Made by a program: the position numbers and the translations under genes. 22,842 bases of DNA from CALWZE01 sp964645785 (lineage in GTDB: Bacteria > Bacillota > Clostridia > Oscillospirales > Ruminococcaceae), in assembly GCA_964645785.1 (NCBI GenBank), contig CAZYAV010000036.1, positions 1-22,842 on the forward strand, written 5' to 3'. The notes under the pieces are model-generated. The model was not told the origin of the DNA, did not search any database, and worked only from the letters and a program-made list of their open reading frames with translations. Positions 13,982 to 20,310 of the stretch are shown here, piece by piece (within the stretch, counting starts at the first letter, position 1; each line of letters opens with the position of its first letter).

Positions 13982-15316
13982 TCATCCGCCGTACCGCAGC
14001 AGCCCTTCCAGCTGGTGGCGATAGGCGCGGGATTCCTCGCTTTCGGCCGCTCCCTCCGCCCCCTGCCAGCCGGAGGCAAAATAGCGGATTGCGTCCGGCG
14101 CGTGGGTCAGCTCGTGCGGCTGGACGGCGCAGTCGTTCGGGTTGTTCTCGTCCCGCTGGATTGCGGGGATGCAGCGCGCCGCGTTGACGCAGCTGTTAAA
14201 AAAGACCAGCCGCGCCGTCCGCCGCCCCTGCTCGTCGGCGCAGGGATGCAGCAGTTCCTTCATCGCGTACCAGCCCGCAACCCGGTTCGCACTTGCCCGG
14301 GTCAGCAGCACGCCGTTTTCCGCAAAAATCTCCGCCGCGCTCCTGCCCGTCTCCTGCCGCCTGTTCCACAGATCCGGCGGCGCATACCACGCGCTGATTT
14401 CCTCCCTTGTCATCGACAGAATACGCCGCGCCGCGCTCGAAATAATGTGCCCCGGCTCGTACACCTCGCGATAGACATACGCCCACCCCTGCGGCGCGCA
14501 CGCAATCCAATACCCCGCCAGCATGTCCAGCCCGTAGTCCATCGTAAAGACCCGCCGCCAGGACGCGGGGAGGTCAAACGGCTCGATCAGGTGAATCTGC
14601 CGCGACCATTCGGTAAAATAGCGCCCCTGCAAAATGTCCCATTCACCGTCAAGCAGGGCGCGCTGCTCCTCCTGCGGCAGGCTGCGCAGCCGTTCGATAT
14701 AGCCCGCGTCCTGTTCAAGCAGAAAGCGATTGTCCCGCAGCCGGGCGGGCAAAAAAATCCGCGTGCCCGGCCGGGCGTCAAACGGGACATCTGGCGGCCC
14801 TGGGTCGATAAACCGGCGCTTGACCCATTCGTGCCCCACGCCGCCCGGGTTGGTGGTACTTTTGACCTGCTTGGGGAAGCCGTTCGCACCCCGCAGCCGG
14901 GAGATCAGATACAGATACATGTGCTCGGTGAAATGGGTCAGCTCGTCAAAGCGGATGAGGTCGTACTCCGCGCTCTGATAGCGGTAGACGTCGCTCTCGC
15001 TGCCGCAATAGCCGAACTCAAGCACGGACCCGTTTACAAACCGCCCTGTCCGGCTCGTCTTGTTGTAGCTGTACAGCGCCCGCGGATAGAGCGCCTGGGC
15101 GCTGTGCACCAACGTCCGCTCAAGCTCCGGCATGGTGCGGCGCAGGATCAGCTGCCGCGAGCCGGGGTACCGCACCGCATACGCCAGCGCGTCGATCACC
15201 TGCCCAAAGCTCTTTCCGCCGCCCGCCGCACCGCCGAACAGCACCTCGTCCGCCTGCGCGCGCACAAAGGCAAGCTGCCGCGCCGTCAGCTCGATTGTCC
15301 GGCTGTGTTCGCTCAC
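13982..15316 (-). CDS. terL: Phage terminase large subunit
   Basis: The 444-residue product is the packaging motor that cuts concatemeric phage DNA and pumps it through the portal. The ATPase part has Walker A GGAAGGGKS (28-36), Walker B YDLIRFDE (118-125) with the catalytic Glu, and coupling motif STTNPGG (153-159). The nuclease part has three spaced acidic residues consistent with an RNase H-like site: Asp260 in TMDYG, Asp315 in PPDLW, and Asp408 in HAPDAIRYF. All key residues look intact and length is normal. The start is a GTG at 15316 that overlaps the small-subunit stop as GTGA, with GGGAGG 7 bases upstream. It is transcribed with the small terminase, portal and accessory genes. Confidence 0.95.
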   Translation of the reverse strand: MSEHSRTIELTARQLAFVRAQADEVLFGGAAGGGKSFGQVIDALAYAVRYPGSRQLILRRTMPELERTLVHSAQALYPRALYSYNKTSRTGRFVNGSVLEFGYCGSESDVYRYQSAEYDLIRFDELTHFTEHMYLYLISRLRGANGFPKQVKSTTNPGGVGHEWVKRRFIDPGPPDVPFDARPGTRIFLPARLRDNRFLLEQDAGYIERLRSLPQEEQRALLDGEWDILQGRYFTEWSRQIHLIEPFDLPASWRRVFTMDYGLDMLAGYWIACAPQGWAYVYREVYEPGHIISSAARRILSMTREEISAWYAPPDLWNRRQETGRSAAEIFAENGVLLTRASANRVAGWYAMKELLHPCADEQGRRTARLVFFNSCVNAARCIPAIQRDENNPNDCAVQPHELTHAPDAIRYFASGWQGAEGAAESEESRAYRHQLEGLLRYGG

Positions 15317-15606
15317 CCGCCGTCCTCCCGCACGCGCAGGGTGATGGTGTACCGCCCGGCCGGCGCGGCCGCCTGTCCCGGCGGCTCCTCTGCCGCGTCC
15401 CGGATAAACTTCGCCGCCGCAAGATCCCCCTGCATCGCCTTGCGGATCAGCGCCAGCGCAATTCGCTCGCTCCGGCTCCAGCTCTCCCCGTCCGCCGGGC
15501 TCGCTTCGTCTGGCTCGGCGATGTCCGGCTTCTGCTCAAGCAGTTTTTGAATTGCCGCGGCCAACCCGGGCGCAGTCGCCTGCCTGCGCGCCCTCTTTCC
15601 GCCCAT
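15313..15606 (-). CDS. Probable phage terminase small subunit (short)
   Basis: The 97-residue product has a basic N-terminus (MGGKRARRQ), then a helical region with RSERIALALIRKAMQGDLAAAKFIRDAAEE (residues about 45-75) that resembles the helical repeat seen in short terminase small subunits or DUF5681-type phage proteins. It ends GRYTITLRVREDGG. It lies directly before terL with a GTGA overlap, the canonical place for the DNA-recognition subunit. An excellent GGGAGGTG lies 8 bases before the ATG. Assignment rests mainly on position; it is short for a classical small subunit and has no clear helix-turn-helix at the N-terminus. Confidence 0.7.
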   Translation of the reverse strand: MGGKRARRQATAPGLAAAIQKLLEQKPDIAEPDEASPADGESWSRSERIALALIRKAMQGDLAAAKFIRDAAEEPPGQAAAPAGRYTITLRVREDGG

Positions 15607-15709
15607 CTCCGTTCACCTCCCCGGCTTTCCTCACGCAGCGCGGGAACGGGCAAAACAGTTTCCCGCATTCTCTGTCCTTGTTCCACACGCATTTTTTGCA
15701 GTGTGTCAT
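15536..15709 (-). CDS. Small Cys-rich (zinc-finger-like) phage protein
   Basis: The 57-residue product begins MTHCKKCVWNKDRECGKLFCPFPRC: five cysteines within 25 residues in C-x2-C-x8-C-x4-C-x4-C spacing, likely a zinc knuckle, followed by a basic, Gly/Ala-rich tail. The start is supported by a very strong GGAGGGGAGGG site just upstream; the frame extends further left without such support and crosses a terminator-like hairpin. It overlaps the probable small terminase by 71 bp. No function can be given. It is the first gene after the hairpin at 15763-15797. Confidence 0.62.
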   Translation of the reverse strand: MTHCKKCVWNKDRECGKLFCPFPRCVRKAGEVNGDGRKEGAQAGDCARVGRGNSKTA

Positions 15710-15762
15710 CGCAATCCCTCCCCTCCTGTTCGGATGCGGATGCGCAGGTTCGCTTTGTCCAA

Positions 15763-15797
15763 CGCAAAAACCCATGCGGGTTTCCCCGCATGGGTTT
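15763..15797 (-). terminator. Terminator-like hairpin at the head of the terminase operon
   Basis: A perfect 13-bp stem (15768-15780 with 15785-15797) and 4-base loop. On the minus strand it is followed by a TT run continuing the stem's terminal Ts, then GCG. It lies between the DUF1492 gene and the first terminase-operon gene (start 15709), with no obvious promoter in the 54 bases between them. Confidence 0.75.
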
Positions 15798-15990
15798 CAG
15801 ACGTCTCCGGAACAAAGCGCCGCCGCGCCCGCATTCCCGACACTATCAGTTTAGGGTTTGGATGTCGTATTTTTCGTACAGTCCGCGCCCAGCCGCATTT
15901 ACTCCTCTTATTTTGTCCCCTGTTGTCCCGGGCACGCGCCCTGCGCCGGATTGCCGCCCGCTGGTTGCATTGCCCCAAGGCGCCCCCGTA

Positions 15991-16395
15991 TCACCGGGCT
16001 GCCGCAGCCCCGCCCTGTGCGTTCCTTTAGCCCACCGCCGGGGCTTCTCCCCCGCGGCGTGCACCCGCTCGCCGCCTGTACCTGGGCAAAGCTGCGGATT
16101 CCCTACCTCGCGCCGACCCCGGGGCGGTCGCATCATCGGGCTGCCGCACACCTCGCCCCGCGCGTTCCTTTAGCCCGCCACCACCGGAAGCGGCTTCTCC
16201 CCGCGGCGCGCACTCGCTCGCTGCCTGTACCTGGGCAAAGCCGCGGATTTCCCGCCTCGCGCCGGTTCCGGCGCGGCTACATGTTCTTTAGCCCACCGCT
16301 GGGGCTCCTCCCCGCGACACACACACGCTCGCCACCCGCACCCCGGGCAAAGCTGCGGGTTCCCCCATCGCGCCGGTTCCGGGGCGGCTGTGCCC
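15991..16395. repeat. Three imperfect tandem repeats in the DUF1492-terminase gap
   Basis: Three diverged GC-rich copies are anchored on TTCCTTTAGCCC at about 16022, 16165 and 16284 (third copy TTCTTTAGCCC). Each is followed by a GGGGCTTCTCC-like block, CGCGGCG, ACCCGCTCGCCGCCTGTACC, GGGCAAAGCTGCGG and CGCGCCGGTTCCGGGGCGG-like blocks. Spacings are about 143 and 119 bp. Open frames run through in several phases but look like compositional artefacts. The rest of the gap (15798-15990, 16396-16449) has no gene I can support. Confidence 0.8.
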
Positions 16396-16449
16396 GACCC
16401 GACAGAGCCGCAGCTGTTATATTTTCAAAGAAATATACAATTCATATCC

Positions 16450-16866
16450 TCACGCGCTCTTCTGCGCCGCGTTGTATTCCCTGAGATAGCGGTCGTGCTT
16501 TTTCCGCGGAATCTGCTCGTCATGCCGCCCGATGCGGAACGCGATGGCGCTCCAGCTCAGCCCCTTGATATAGCGGTAATAAAAAATCAGGCGAAGCTCG
16601 CTGTCCGGGATCTCGTTGATGATGGTCTGAAGACGCAAAAGCTCGCAGACGGCGCGGTGCATGTGATCCGCCAAAAGCTGTTCGAGATACGCAAGCTCGG
16701 TCGCGTAAAGACCCGTGCGATCCCCCGCCCGGCCGCCGCCCGGCATACCGTCCAGCCTGCGCGCGCCGTATTCCGCTTTTGCACGCAGCTGCGCAATTCG
16801 CTGCCGTTCGACACTGATTTCCTGCTTGAGGTACCGAAGCTGTGCAAGTTGATGACCTGTGACCAT
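16450..16866 (-). CDS. DUF1492 family phage transcriptional regulator
   Basis: The 138-residue product matches DUF1492: N-terminal coiled-coil QLAQLRYLKQEISVERQRIAQLRAKAE, the MPGGGRAGDRTGLYATELAYLEQLL segment (41-65), then INEIPDSELRLIFYYRYIKGLSWSAIAFRIG (83-113), which resembles the sigma-70 region 4 helix-turn-helix, and a basic end RKKHDRYLREYN. Such proteins sit before the terminase genes in Firmicutes prophages and are thought to act as late-gene activators. The ATG at 16866 is chosen for its AAAGGAGAA site; the frame begins further upstream inside the promoter. A near-consensus -10 and a LexA-like palindrome lie upstream, so damage-inducible expression is plausible. Confidence 0.9.
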   Translation of the reverse strand: MVTGHQLAQLRYLKQEISVERQRIAQLRAKAEYGARRLDGMPGGGRAGDRTGLYATELAYLEQLLADHMHRAVCELLRLQTIINEIPDSELRLIFYYRYIKGLSWSAIAFRIGRHDEQIPRKKHDRYLREYNAAQKSA

Positions 16867-16919
16867 GTGCTGTTCTCCTTTTCTATGTGTAGTATCGATC
16901 CGCGCTGTCCTTGTCAGAA

Positions 16920-16937
16920 TAAGAACATTTGTTCTTA
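16920..16937 (-). promoter_or_regulatory. SOS/LexA-like operator palindrome
   Basis: TAAGAACA, AA, TGTTCTTA is an 18-bp palindrome with perfect 8-bp arms. Its core GAACAAATGTTC fits the GAAC-R-N-R-Y-GTTC core of the Firmicutes LexA (DinR) box, with the two outermost positions of the 14-bp consensus differing. It lies 7 bases downstream of the TATAAT of the DUF1492 promoter, over the expected start point. Confidence 0.65.
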
Positions 16938-16944
16938 CGCGTTT

Positions 16945-16973
16945 ATTATACGGCTTTCCCCTGTGCAATGCAA
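16945..16973 (-). promoter_or_regulatory. Promoter of the DUF1492 gene
   Basis: On the minus strand TTGCAT (16973-16968), 17-base spacer, TATAAT (16950-16945). The -35 is weak and the -10 perfect, which fits a regulated promoter. Confidence 0.75.
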
Positions 16974-17187
16974 CTCATTTTTTTCGCTTCCGCCGCCGCG
17001 AACCCATTGATGGGACAGTACTGCCCCAAATCGCGCGCTTTGCATCGTTTCCCGGCGCAAAGCGGCCTTGCCGCGGGCTGTTTTCCGTCCCGCGCAGGTT
17101 CGCAGCAAAAAGGCCGCGGCTCGGCAGCTGCGGCATTTTCGCTTATCCCACATGATCCAGCTCTTTTCCCAAAAGATGCCCCAACAT
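16974..17187. other. Intergenic region between rplL terminator and phage-module promoter
   Basis: No gene, tRNA or clear repeat is seen. It is GC-rich and probably marks the junction between the ribosomal operon and the phage-derived module. I found no obvious attachment-site duplication within the window. Confidence 0.5.
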
Positions 17188-17227
17188 GCAAAAAGCCCTC
17201 TTCCGGGTTACCCCGGAAGAGGGCTTT
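17188..17227 (-). terminator. Rho-independent terminator of rplJ-rplL
   Basis: A perfect 16-bp stem (17192-17207 with 17212-17227), a 4-base loop, and a U-rich tail TTTTT on the minus strand. It begins 20 bp after the rplL stop and should end the transcript efficiently. Confidence 0.95.
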
Positions 17228-17247
17228 GGTTTGTTCTATAGTCCGGC

Positions 17248-17622
17248 TTATTTCAGCTCGACTGTCGCGCCGGCCTCGGTCAGGGTCTTCTGAATCGCCT
17301 CGGCGTCCGCCTTGGAAACGCCCTCCTTCAGGGTCTTCGGGGCGTTGTCGACCAGCTCCTTGGACTCCTTCAGGCCAAGGCCGGTGAACTCCTTGACCGC
17401 CTTGATGACCGCCATCTTGTTCGCGCCAACCTCTTTGAGGACGACCTCGAAGTCGCTCTTCTCCTCCGCAGCCTCGGCCGCACCGGCGGCAGGGCCCGCA
17501 ACCGCAACCGCAGTCGCCGCGGCGGAAACGCCGAACTCCTCTTCGATCGCTTTCACGAGCTCGGAAAGCTCAAGCACTGTCATGCCCTTGATCTCTTCGA
17601 TCATCTTTGCAAAATCAGCCAT
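17248..17622 (-). CDS. rplL: 50S ribosomal protein L7/L12
   Basis: The 124-residue product is the stalk protein that recruits translation factors, present as dimers bound to L10. It has the N-terminal dimer domain MADFAKMIEEIKGMTVLELSELVKAIEEEFGV, the Ala/Gly-rich hinge (residues about 35-52), and the C-terminal factor-binding domain ending ADAEAIQKTLTEAGATVELK with the conserved KMAVIKAVKEFTGLGLKESKELVD. It lies 66 bp after rplJ and is followed by a strong terminator. In most Firmicutes rpoB comes next; here the next gene on the strand is phage-derived. Confidence 0.99.
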   Translation of the reverse strand: MADFAKMIEEIKGMTVLELSELVKAIEEEFGVSAAATAVAVAGPAAGAAEAAEEKSDFEVVLKEVGANKMAVIKAVKEFTGLGLKESKELVDNAPKTLKEGVSKADAEAIQKTLTEAGATVELK

Positions 17623-17688
17623 TTTACATTACTCCTTATCCGTTTTCATTTGTGTGTGCGGCGGCATTGCGCCGCGAGCGGGTGAGGC

Positions 17689-18192
17689 TTACGCCTCCGC
17701 CTCTTTTTTCTTCGCAACCTCGCTGATTGCACGGGCAAACGAAGCGATGATGCTGTTGAGGGAGCCGGCGATCTGCGCGATGAGCGTCTCTCTCGAGGGC
17801 AGCGCAGCCAGCGCCTTCAGCTCGTCGACGTTCATGTAATTGCCGCCGACATAGCCCATCTTCATGTTGAAGAACTCTTTGTTTTTGGACGCGTATTTCT
17901 GGATCACACGCGCGGGCGCAACCTCGTCGTCCGCTGTGGCAACCGCCGTTGTCCCGTTGAGGACGGATATCAGCTCATCCAGACCGGCCTGCTTGCACGC
18001 GAGCGAGAGCAGGGTGTTCTTCACCACCGAATACTCCACGTTCTCGGCGCGCAGATCGCTTCTGAGCTTGGTGTCGTCCGCCACGTTGATTCCCTTGTAA
18101 TCAACCAGTACGACCGACTTCGCCGCTTTGAGCCTTTCTGTCAGCGCGGCAACCTGCGCCTGCTTTTCGGAAAGAATCTGTGCACTGGGCAT
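17689..18192 (-). CDS. rplJ: 50S ribosomal protein L10
   Basis: The 167-residue product is the base of the L7/L12 stalk. It has the rRNA-binding N-terminal domain (LSEKQAQVAALTERLKAAKSVVLVDYKGINVADDTKLRSDLRAENVEYSVVKNTLL), and a C-terminal helix (SLNSIIASFARAISEVAKKKEAEA) that binds L7/L12 dimers. The ATG at 18192 matches the family start and has GGAGGTG 9 bases upstream; the frame remains open through the leader hairpin. An L10 leader with its own promoter lies upstream, so L10 (with L7/L12) is expected to control this operon by attenuation. Confidence 0.99.
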   Translation of the reverse strand: MPSAQILSEKQAQVAALTERLKAAKSVVLVDYKGINVADDTKLRSDLRAENVEYSVVKNTLLSLACKQAGLDELISVLNGTTAVATADDEVAPARVIQKYASKNKEFFNMKMGYVGGNYMNVDELKALAALPSRETLIAQIAGSLNSIIASFARAISEVAKKKEAEA

Positions 18193-18225
18193 TTGTTTTT
18201 CACCTCCGTATTGATTTTTATGTGA

Positions 18226-18264
18226 AAACAAAAACCCTTTCCCGGTTGTGCCGCCGGGAAAGGG
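18226..18264 (-). terminator. Attenuator of the rplJ-rplL operon
   Basis: Perfect 11-bp stem CCCTTTCCCGG (18264-18254 with 18245-18235 on the minus strand), 8-base loop, then TTTTTGTTTT. It is 34 bp before the rplJ start codon, in the right place to be the conditional terminator of the L10 leader. Confidence 0.9.
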
Positions 18265-18383
18265 AAACAATCTTCCTAAATGCCGCGCGCAGAATGCGCC
18301 GGCCTTATTCGGATGTTTTTTCCTCGGCAGGCGGCCTGCAAGGCCATTATGCTTTCACACCTGCTGTCTTTGGTCAAAACAGC
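18226..18383 (-). ncRNA. Ribosomal protein L10 leader (autoregulatory mRNA leader)
   Basis: Downstream of the rplJ promoter the minus strand reads ACCAAAGACAGCAGGTG, and later CCTGCCGAGG, the paired signature blocks of the Firmicutes L10 leader (GCAGG with CCTGC around the kink-turn). It ends with the terminator hairpin at 18226-18264. L10-L12 binding is known to favour termination in this class of leader. Confidence 0.85.
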
Positions 18384-18389
18384 TTTATC

Positions 18390-18418
18390 AGTATACGCCG
18401 GACGCCCGGCTTTGTCAA
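18390..18418 (-). promoter_or_regulatory. Promoter of rplJ-rplL
   Basis: TTGACA (18418-18413), 17-base spacer, TATACT (18395-18390) on the minus strand. It lies 40 bp downstream of the rplA stop, so rplJL has its own transcription start. Confidence 0.92.
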
Positions 18419-18458
18419 GTCCCATCATGGGGAAAACGCGGCCGGGCGGCCGGTTGTT

Positions 18459-19175
18459 TTACTGCTGCGGAGCGCTCAGCGCGCTCATATAACGCTGGGT
18501 CGCGATCTTGACGCCGGGGCCCATCGTCGTGGAAACAACGCAGGATTTGATATACTGACCCTTGGCCGCCGCCGGCTTCGCCTTGACAATTGCCTCCAGC
18601 AGGGTCTCAAAGTTCTCAACCAGCTTATCCTTGCCGAACGATGCCTTGCCGATGGGGCAGTGGATGATGTTGCTCTTGTCCAGACGGTACTCGATCTTAC
18701 CGGCCTTCGCGTCCGTAACCGCCTTGGCGACGTCGGGGGTAACCGTGCCCGCCTTGGGGTTCGGCATCAGGCCGCGCGGGCCGAGGATCTTACCGAGACG
18801 GCCGACCACGCTCATCATGTCCGGGGACGCGATGACAACGTCGAAATCCATAAAATTCTCTTTCTGAATCTTCTCGGCCAGCTCCTCCGCGCCGACAAAC
18901 TCCGCGCCCGCGGCCTCGGCCGCCTTCGCGTTGTCGCCCTTGGCAAACACGCAGACGCGCATCTTACGGCCGGTGCCGTTGGGCAGCACAACCGCGCCGC
19001 GAACCTGCTGGTCGGCGTGGCGGCTGTCGACGCCCAGGCGAATGTGCAGCTCGACCGTCTCGTCGAACTTCGCCTTCGCCTCCTGGCAGCAGAGCTCAAA
19101 CGCCTCGGCGGTGTCGTACAGCTTTGCGCGGTCAACCTGCTTTGCGCTCTCAATATAACGTTTCCCGTGTTTCAT
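18459..19175 (-). CDS. rplA: 50S ribosomal protein L1
   Basis: The 238-residue product forms the L1 stalk that guides deacylated tRNA from the E site. It starts MKHGKRYIESAKQVDRAK, includes the conserved RNA-binding block FDETVELHIRLGVDSRHADQQVRGAVVLPNGTG (residues about 37-69), the central GRLGKILGPRGLMPNPKAGTVT (125-146), and ends VSTTMGPGVKI. It starts 4 bp after the rplK stop with its GAGGAGGG site inside rplK, so the two are coupled. L1 is the known repressor of this operon, and a matching RNA site lies before rplK at 19628-19671. Confidence 0.99.
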   Translation of the reverse strand: MKHGKRYIESAKQVDRAKLYDTAEAFELCCQEAKAKFDETVELHIRLGVDSRHADQQVRGAVVLPNGTGRKMRVCVFAKGDNAKAAEAAGAEFVGAEELAEKIQKENFMDFDVVIASPDMMSVVGRLGKILGPRGLMPNPKAGTVTPDVAKAVTDAKAGKIEYRLDKSNIIHCPIGKASFGKDKLVENFETLLEAIVKAKPAAAKGQYIKSCVVSTTMGPGVKIATQRYMSALSAPQQ

Positions 19176-19179
19176 TCTC

Positions 19180-19608
19180 TCAGCCCTCCTCTACAAGCAC
19201 GCCCATGCTGCGCGCGGTTCCGGCAACCATCTTCATGGCAGCTTCCAGCGTAGCAGCGTTGAGGTCGGGCTTTTTGATTTCCGCAATCTTCTGAAGCGAC
19301 GCCTTCGAGAGGGTCGCGACCTTGGTCTTGTTGGGGACGCCCGAGCCGCTCTCGATGTTGCATTCCTTTTTAATCAGGACGGCGGCCGGCGGGGTCTTGG
19401 TGACGAAGGTGAACGAGTTATCCGCATAGACGGTGATGACAACCGGGATAATCATCCCCGCGTCATTTTTCGTGCGCTCGTTGAACTCCTTGGTGAACGC
19501 CATAATGTTGACGCCGTGCTGGCCAAGCGCGGGGCCGACAGGGGGCGCCGGCGTCGCTTTGCCGGCGGGAATCTGAAGCTTAATGTAGCCTTTTACCTTT
19601 TGTGCCAT
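19180..19608 (-). CDS. rplK: 50S ribosomal protein L11
   Basis: The 142-residue product binds the GTPase-associated region of 23S rRNA. It begins MAQKVKGYIKLQIPAGKATPAPPVGPALGQHGVNIMAFTKEFNERT, with the Pro-rich hinge segment, and ends with the C-terminal rRNA-binding helices (LNAATLEAAMKMVAGTARSMGV). The ATG at 19608 is chosen over upstream in-frame codons because it matches the family and has GGAGGA 7 bases upstream. It follows nusG by 135 bp, a gap occupied by two hairpins and an L1-binding-like RNA site. Confidence 0.99.
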   Translation of the reverse strand: MAQKVKGYIKLQIPAGKATPAPPVGPALGQHGVNIMAFTKEFNERTKNDAGMIIPVVITVYADNSFTFVTKTPPAAVLIKKECNIESGSGVPNKTKVATLSKASLQKIAEIKKPDLNAATLEAAMKMVAGTARSMGVLVEEG

Positions 19609-19627
19609 AGTTTTTCCTCCGAATTGA

Positions 19628-19671
19628 GTGGTGAAATCGGGACGCACTGCAATATTTTGCGCCCCTCCCAC
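19628..19671 (-). promoter_or_regulatory. L1-binding mRNA site (mimic of 23S rRNA helix 76/77) before rplK
   Basis: The minus-strand RNA reads GUGGGAGGGGCGC, a 13-base loop, then GCGUCCC and GAUUUCACCAC. It can fold as GUGG/CCAC, an internal loop GAG versus GAUUUCA, and a GGGCGC/GCGUCC stem. This closely matches the L1-binding region of 23S rRNA (GGUGGGAG ... GAAAUACCACC). It ends six bases before the rplK ribosome binding site, the expected place for L1 translational repression. Confidence 0.75.
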
Positions 19672-19702
19672 GAGAGCGGGAGGTTGCCCCGCCCTCTCTG
19701 AA

Positions 19703-19723
19703 CGTCCCCGAAAGCCGGGGACG
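19703..19723 (-). other. Hairpin in the nusG-rplK intergenic region
   Basis: CGTCCCCG (19703-19710) pairs with CGGGGACG (19716-19723) around a 5-base loop. No T-tract follows, so it is not a clear terminator; it may be part of the rplK leader structure or an mRNA processing site. Confidence 0.5.
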
Positions 19724-19743
19724 CGTCATACAAACTTCCTCGT

Positions 19744-20262
19744 TCAGATGGCCGTGGCCTGCCCAAGCTCAATTTCCGCGGTTGTCTCCCGGCCGAACAT
19801 CGAGACCTTAACCTTGACCTTCTGCTTGTCCTTGTCGATCTCCTCGACAACGCCGACAAAGCCCGCAATCGGCCCGTCGACAATCTTGACGCTGTCGCCG
19901 ACGCTGTAATCGACGGTGATCTCCCGCGTCTCGACGCCCAGCTTGTCGACCTCCTCCTGTGAGAGGGGCACCGGCTTGGTCGTCGTGCCGACAAACCCCG
20001 TCACGCCGCGGGTGTTGCGCACAATATACCAAGTCTCGTCTGTGACGATCATCTTGACCAGCACATAGCCGGGAAAGAGCTTGCGCTCGATTTCCCTGCG
20101 CTTGTTGTCCTTGATCTCAACGACCTTTTCGGTCGGGATCTTCACCTCAAAAATCAAGTCCTGAAGCCTGCGGTTCTCCACCAGCTTTTCGATGTTGGTG
20201 GCAACCTTGTTTTCATAGCCGGAATAGGTATGAATCACATACCACTTTGCGGCGTCGGACAT
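19744..20262 (-). CDS. nusG: Transcription elongation/antitermination factor NusG
   Basis: The 172-residue product has the NGN domain (AAKWYVIHTYSGYENKVATNIEKLVE at the start, RKLFPGYVLVKM near residue 60, and WYIVRNTRGVTGFVG) that clamps RNA polymerase. A C-terminal KOW domain (DYSVGDSVKIVDGPIAGFVGVVEEID, from about residue 118) contacts ribosomal protein S10 or other partners. The start at 20262 is preceded by GGTGGTGTGAGGT. It follows secE by 48 bp in the standard rpmG-secE-nusG-rplK-rplA order and shares their promoter at 20814-20843. Confidence 0.99.
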   Translation of the reverse strand: MSDAAKWYVIHTYSGYENKVATNIEKLVENRRLQDLIFEVKIPTEKVVEIKDNKRREIERKLFPGYVLVKMIVTDETWYIVRNTRGVTGFVGTTTKPVPLSQEEVDKLGVETREITVDYSVGDSVKIVDGPIAGFVGVVEEIDKDKQKVKVKVSMFGRETTAEIELGQATAI

Positions 20263-20310
20263 ACCTCACACCACCTTAACTGCGCGGCCGGGGAAGCCCG
20301 GCGCGCGGAA

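Noticed and set aside
13680..13985. Minus-strand frame whose ATG overlaps the terL stop
   Set aside because: The start overlap is attractive, but the product is almost purely Arg-rich, has no ribosome binding site of its own, and overlaps the better-supported 70-residue gene in another frame.
15846..16151. Minus-strand frame ending GLYEKYDIQTLN before the terminase operon
   Set aside because: The last residues look protein-like, so it could be the stub of a lost gene, but the rest runs through the tandem repeats and no start signal is seen. Not enough to call a pseudogene.
15991..16395. CRISPR array
   Set aside because: Units are about 120-143 bp, imperfect throughout and without alternating short repeats and unique spacers. 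No cas genes are nearby.
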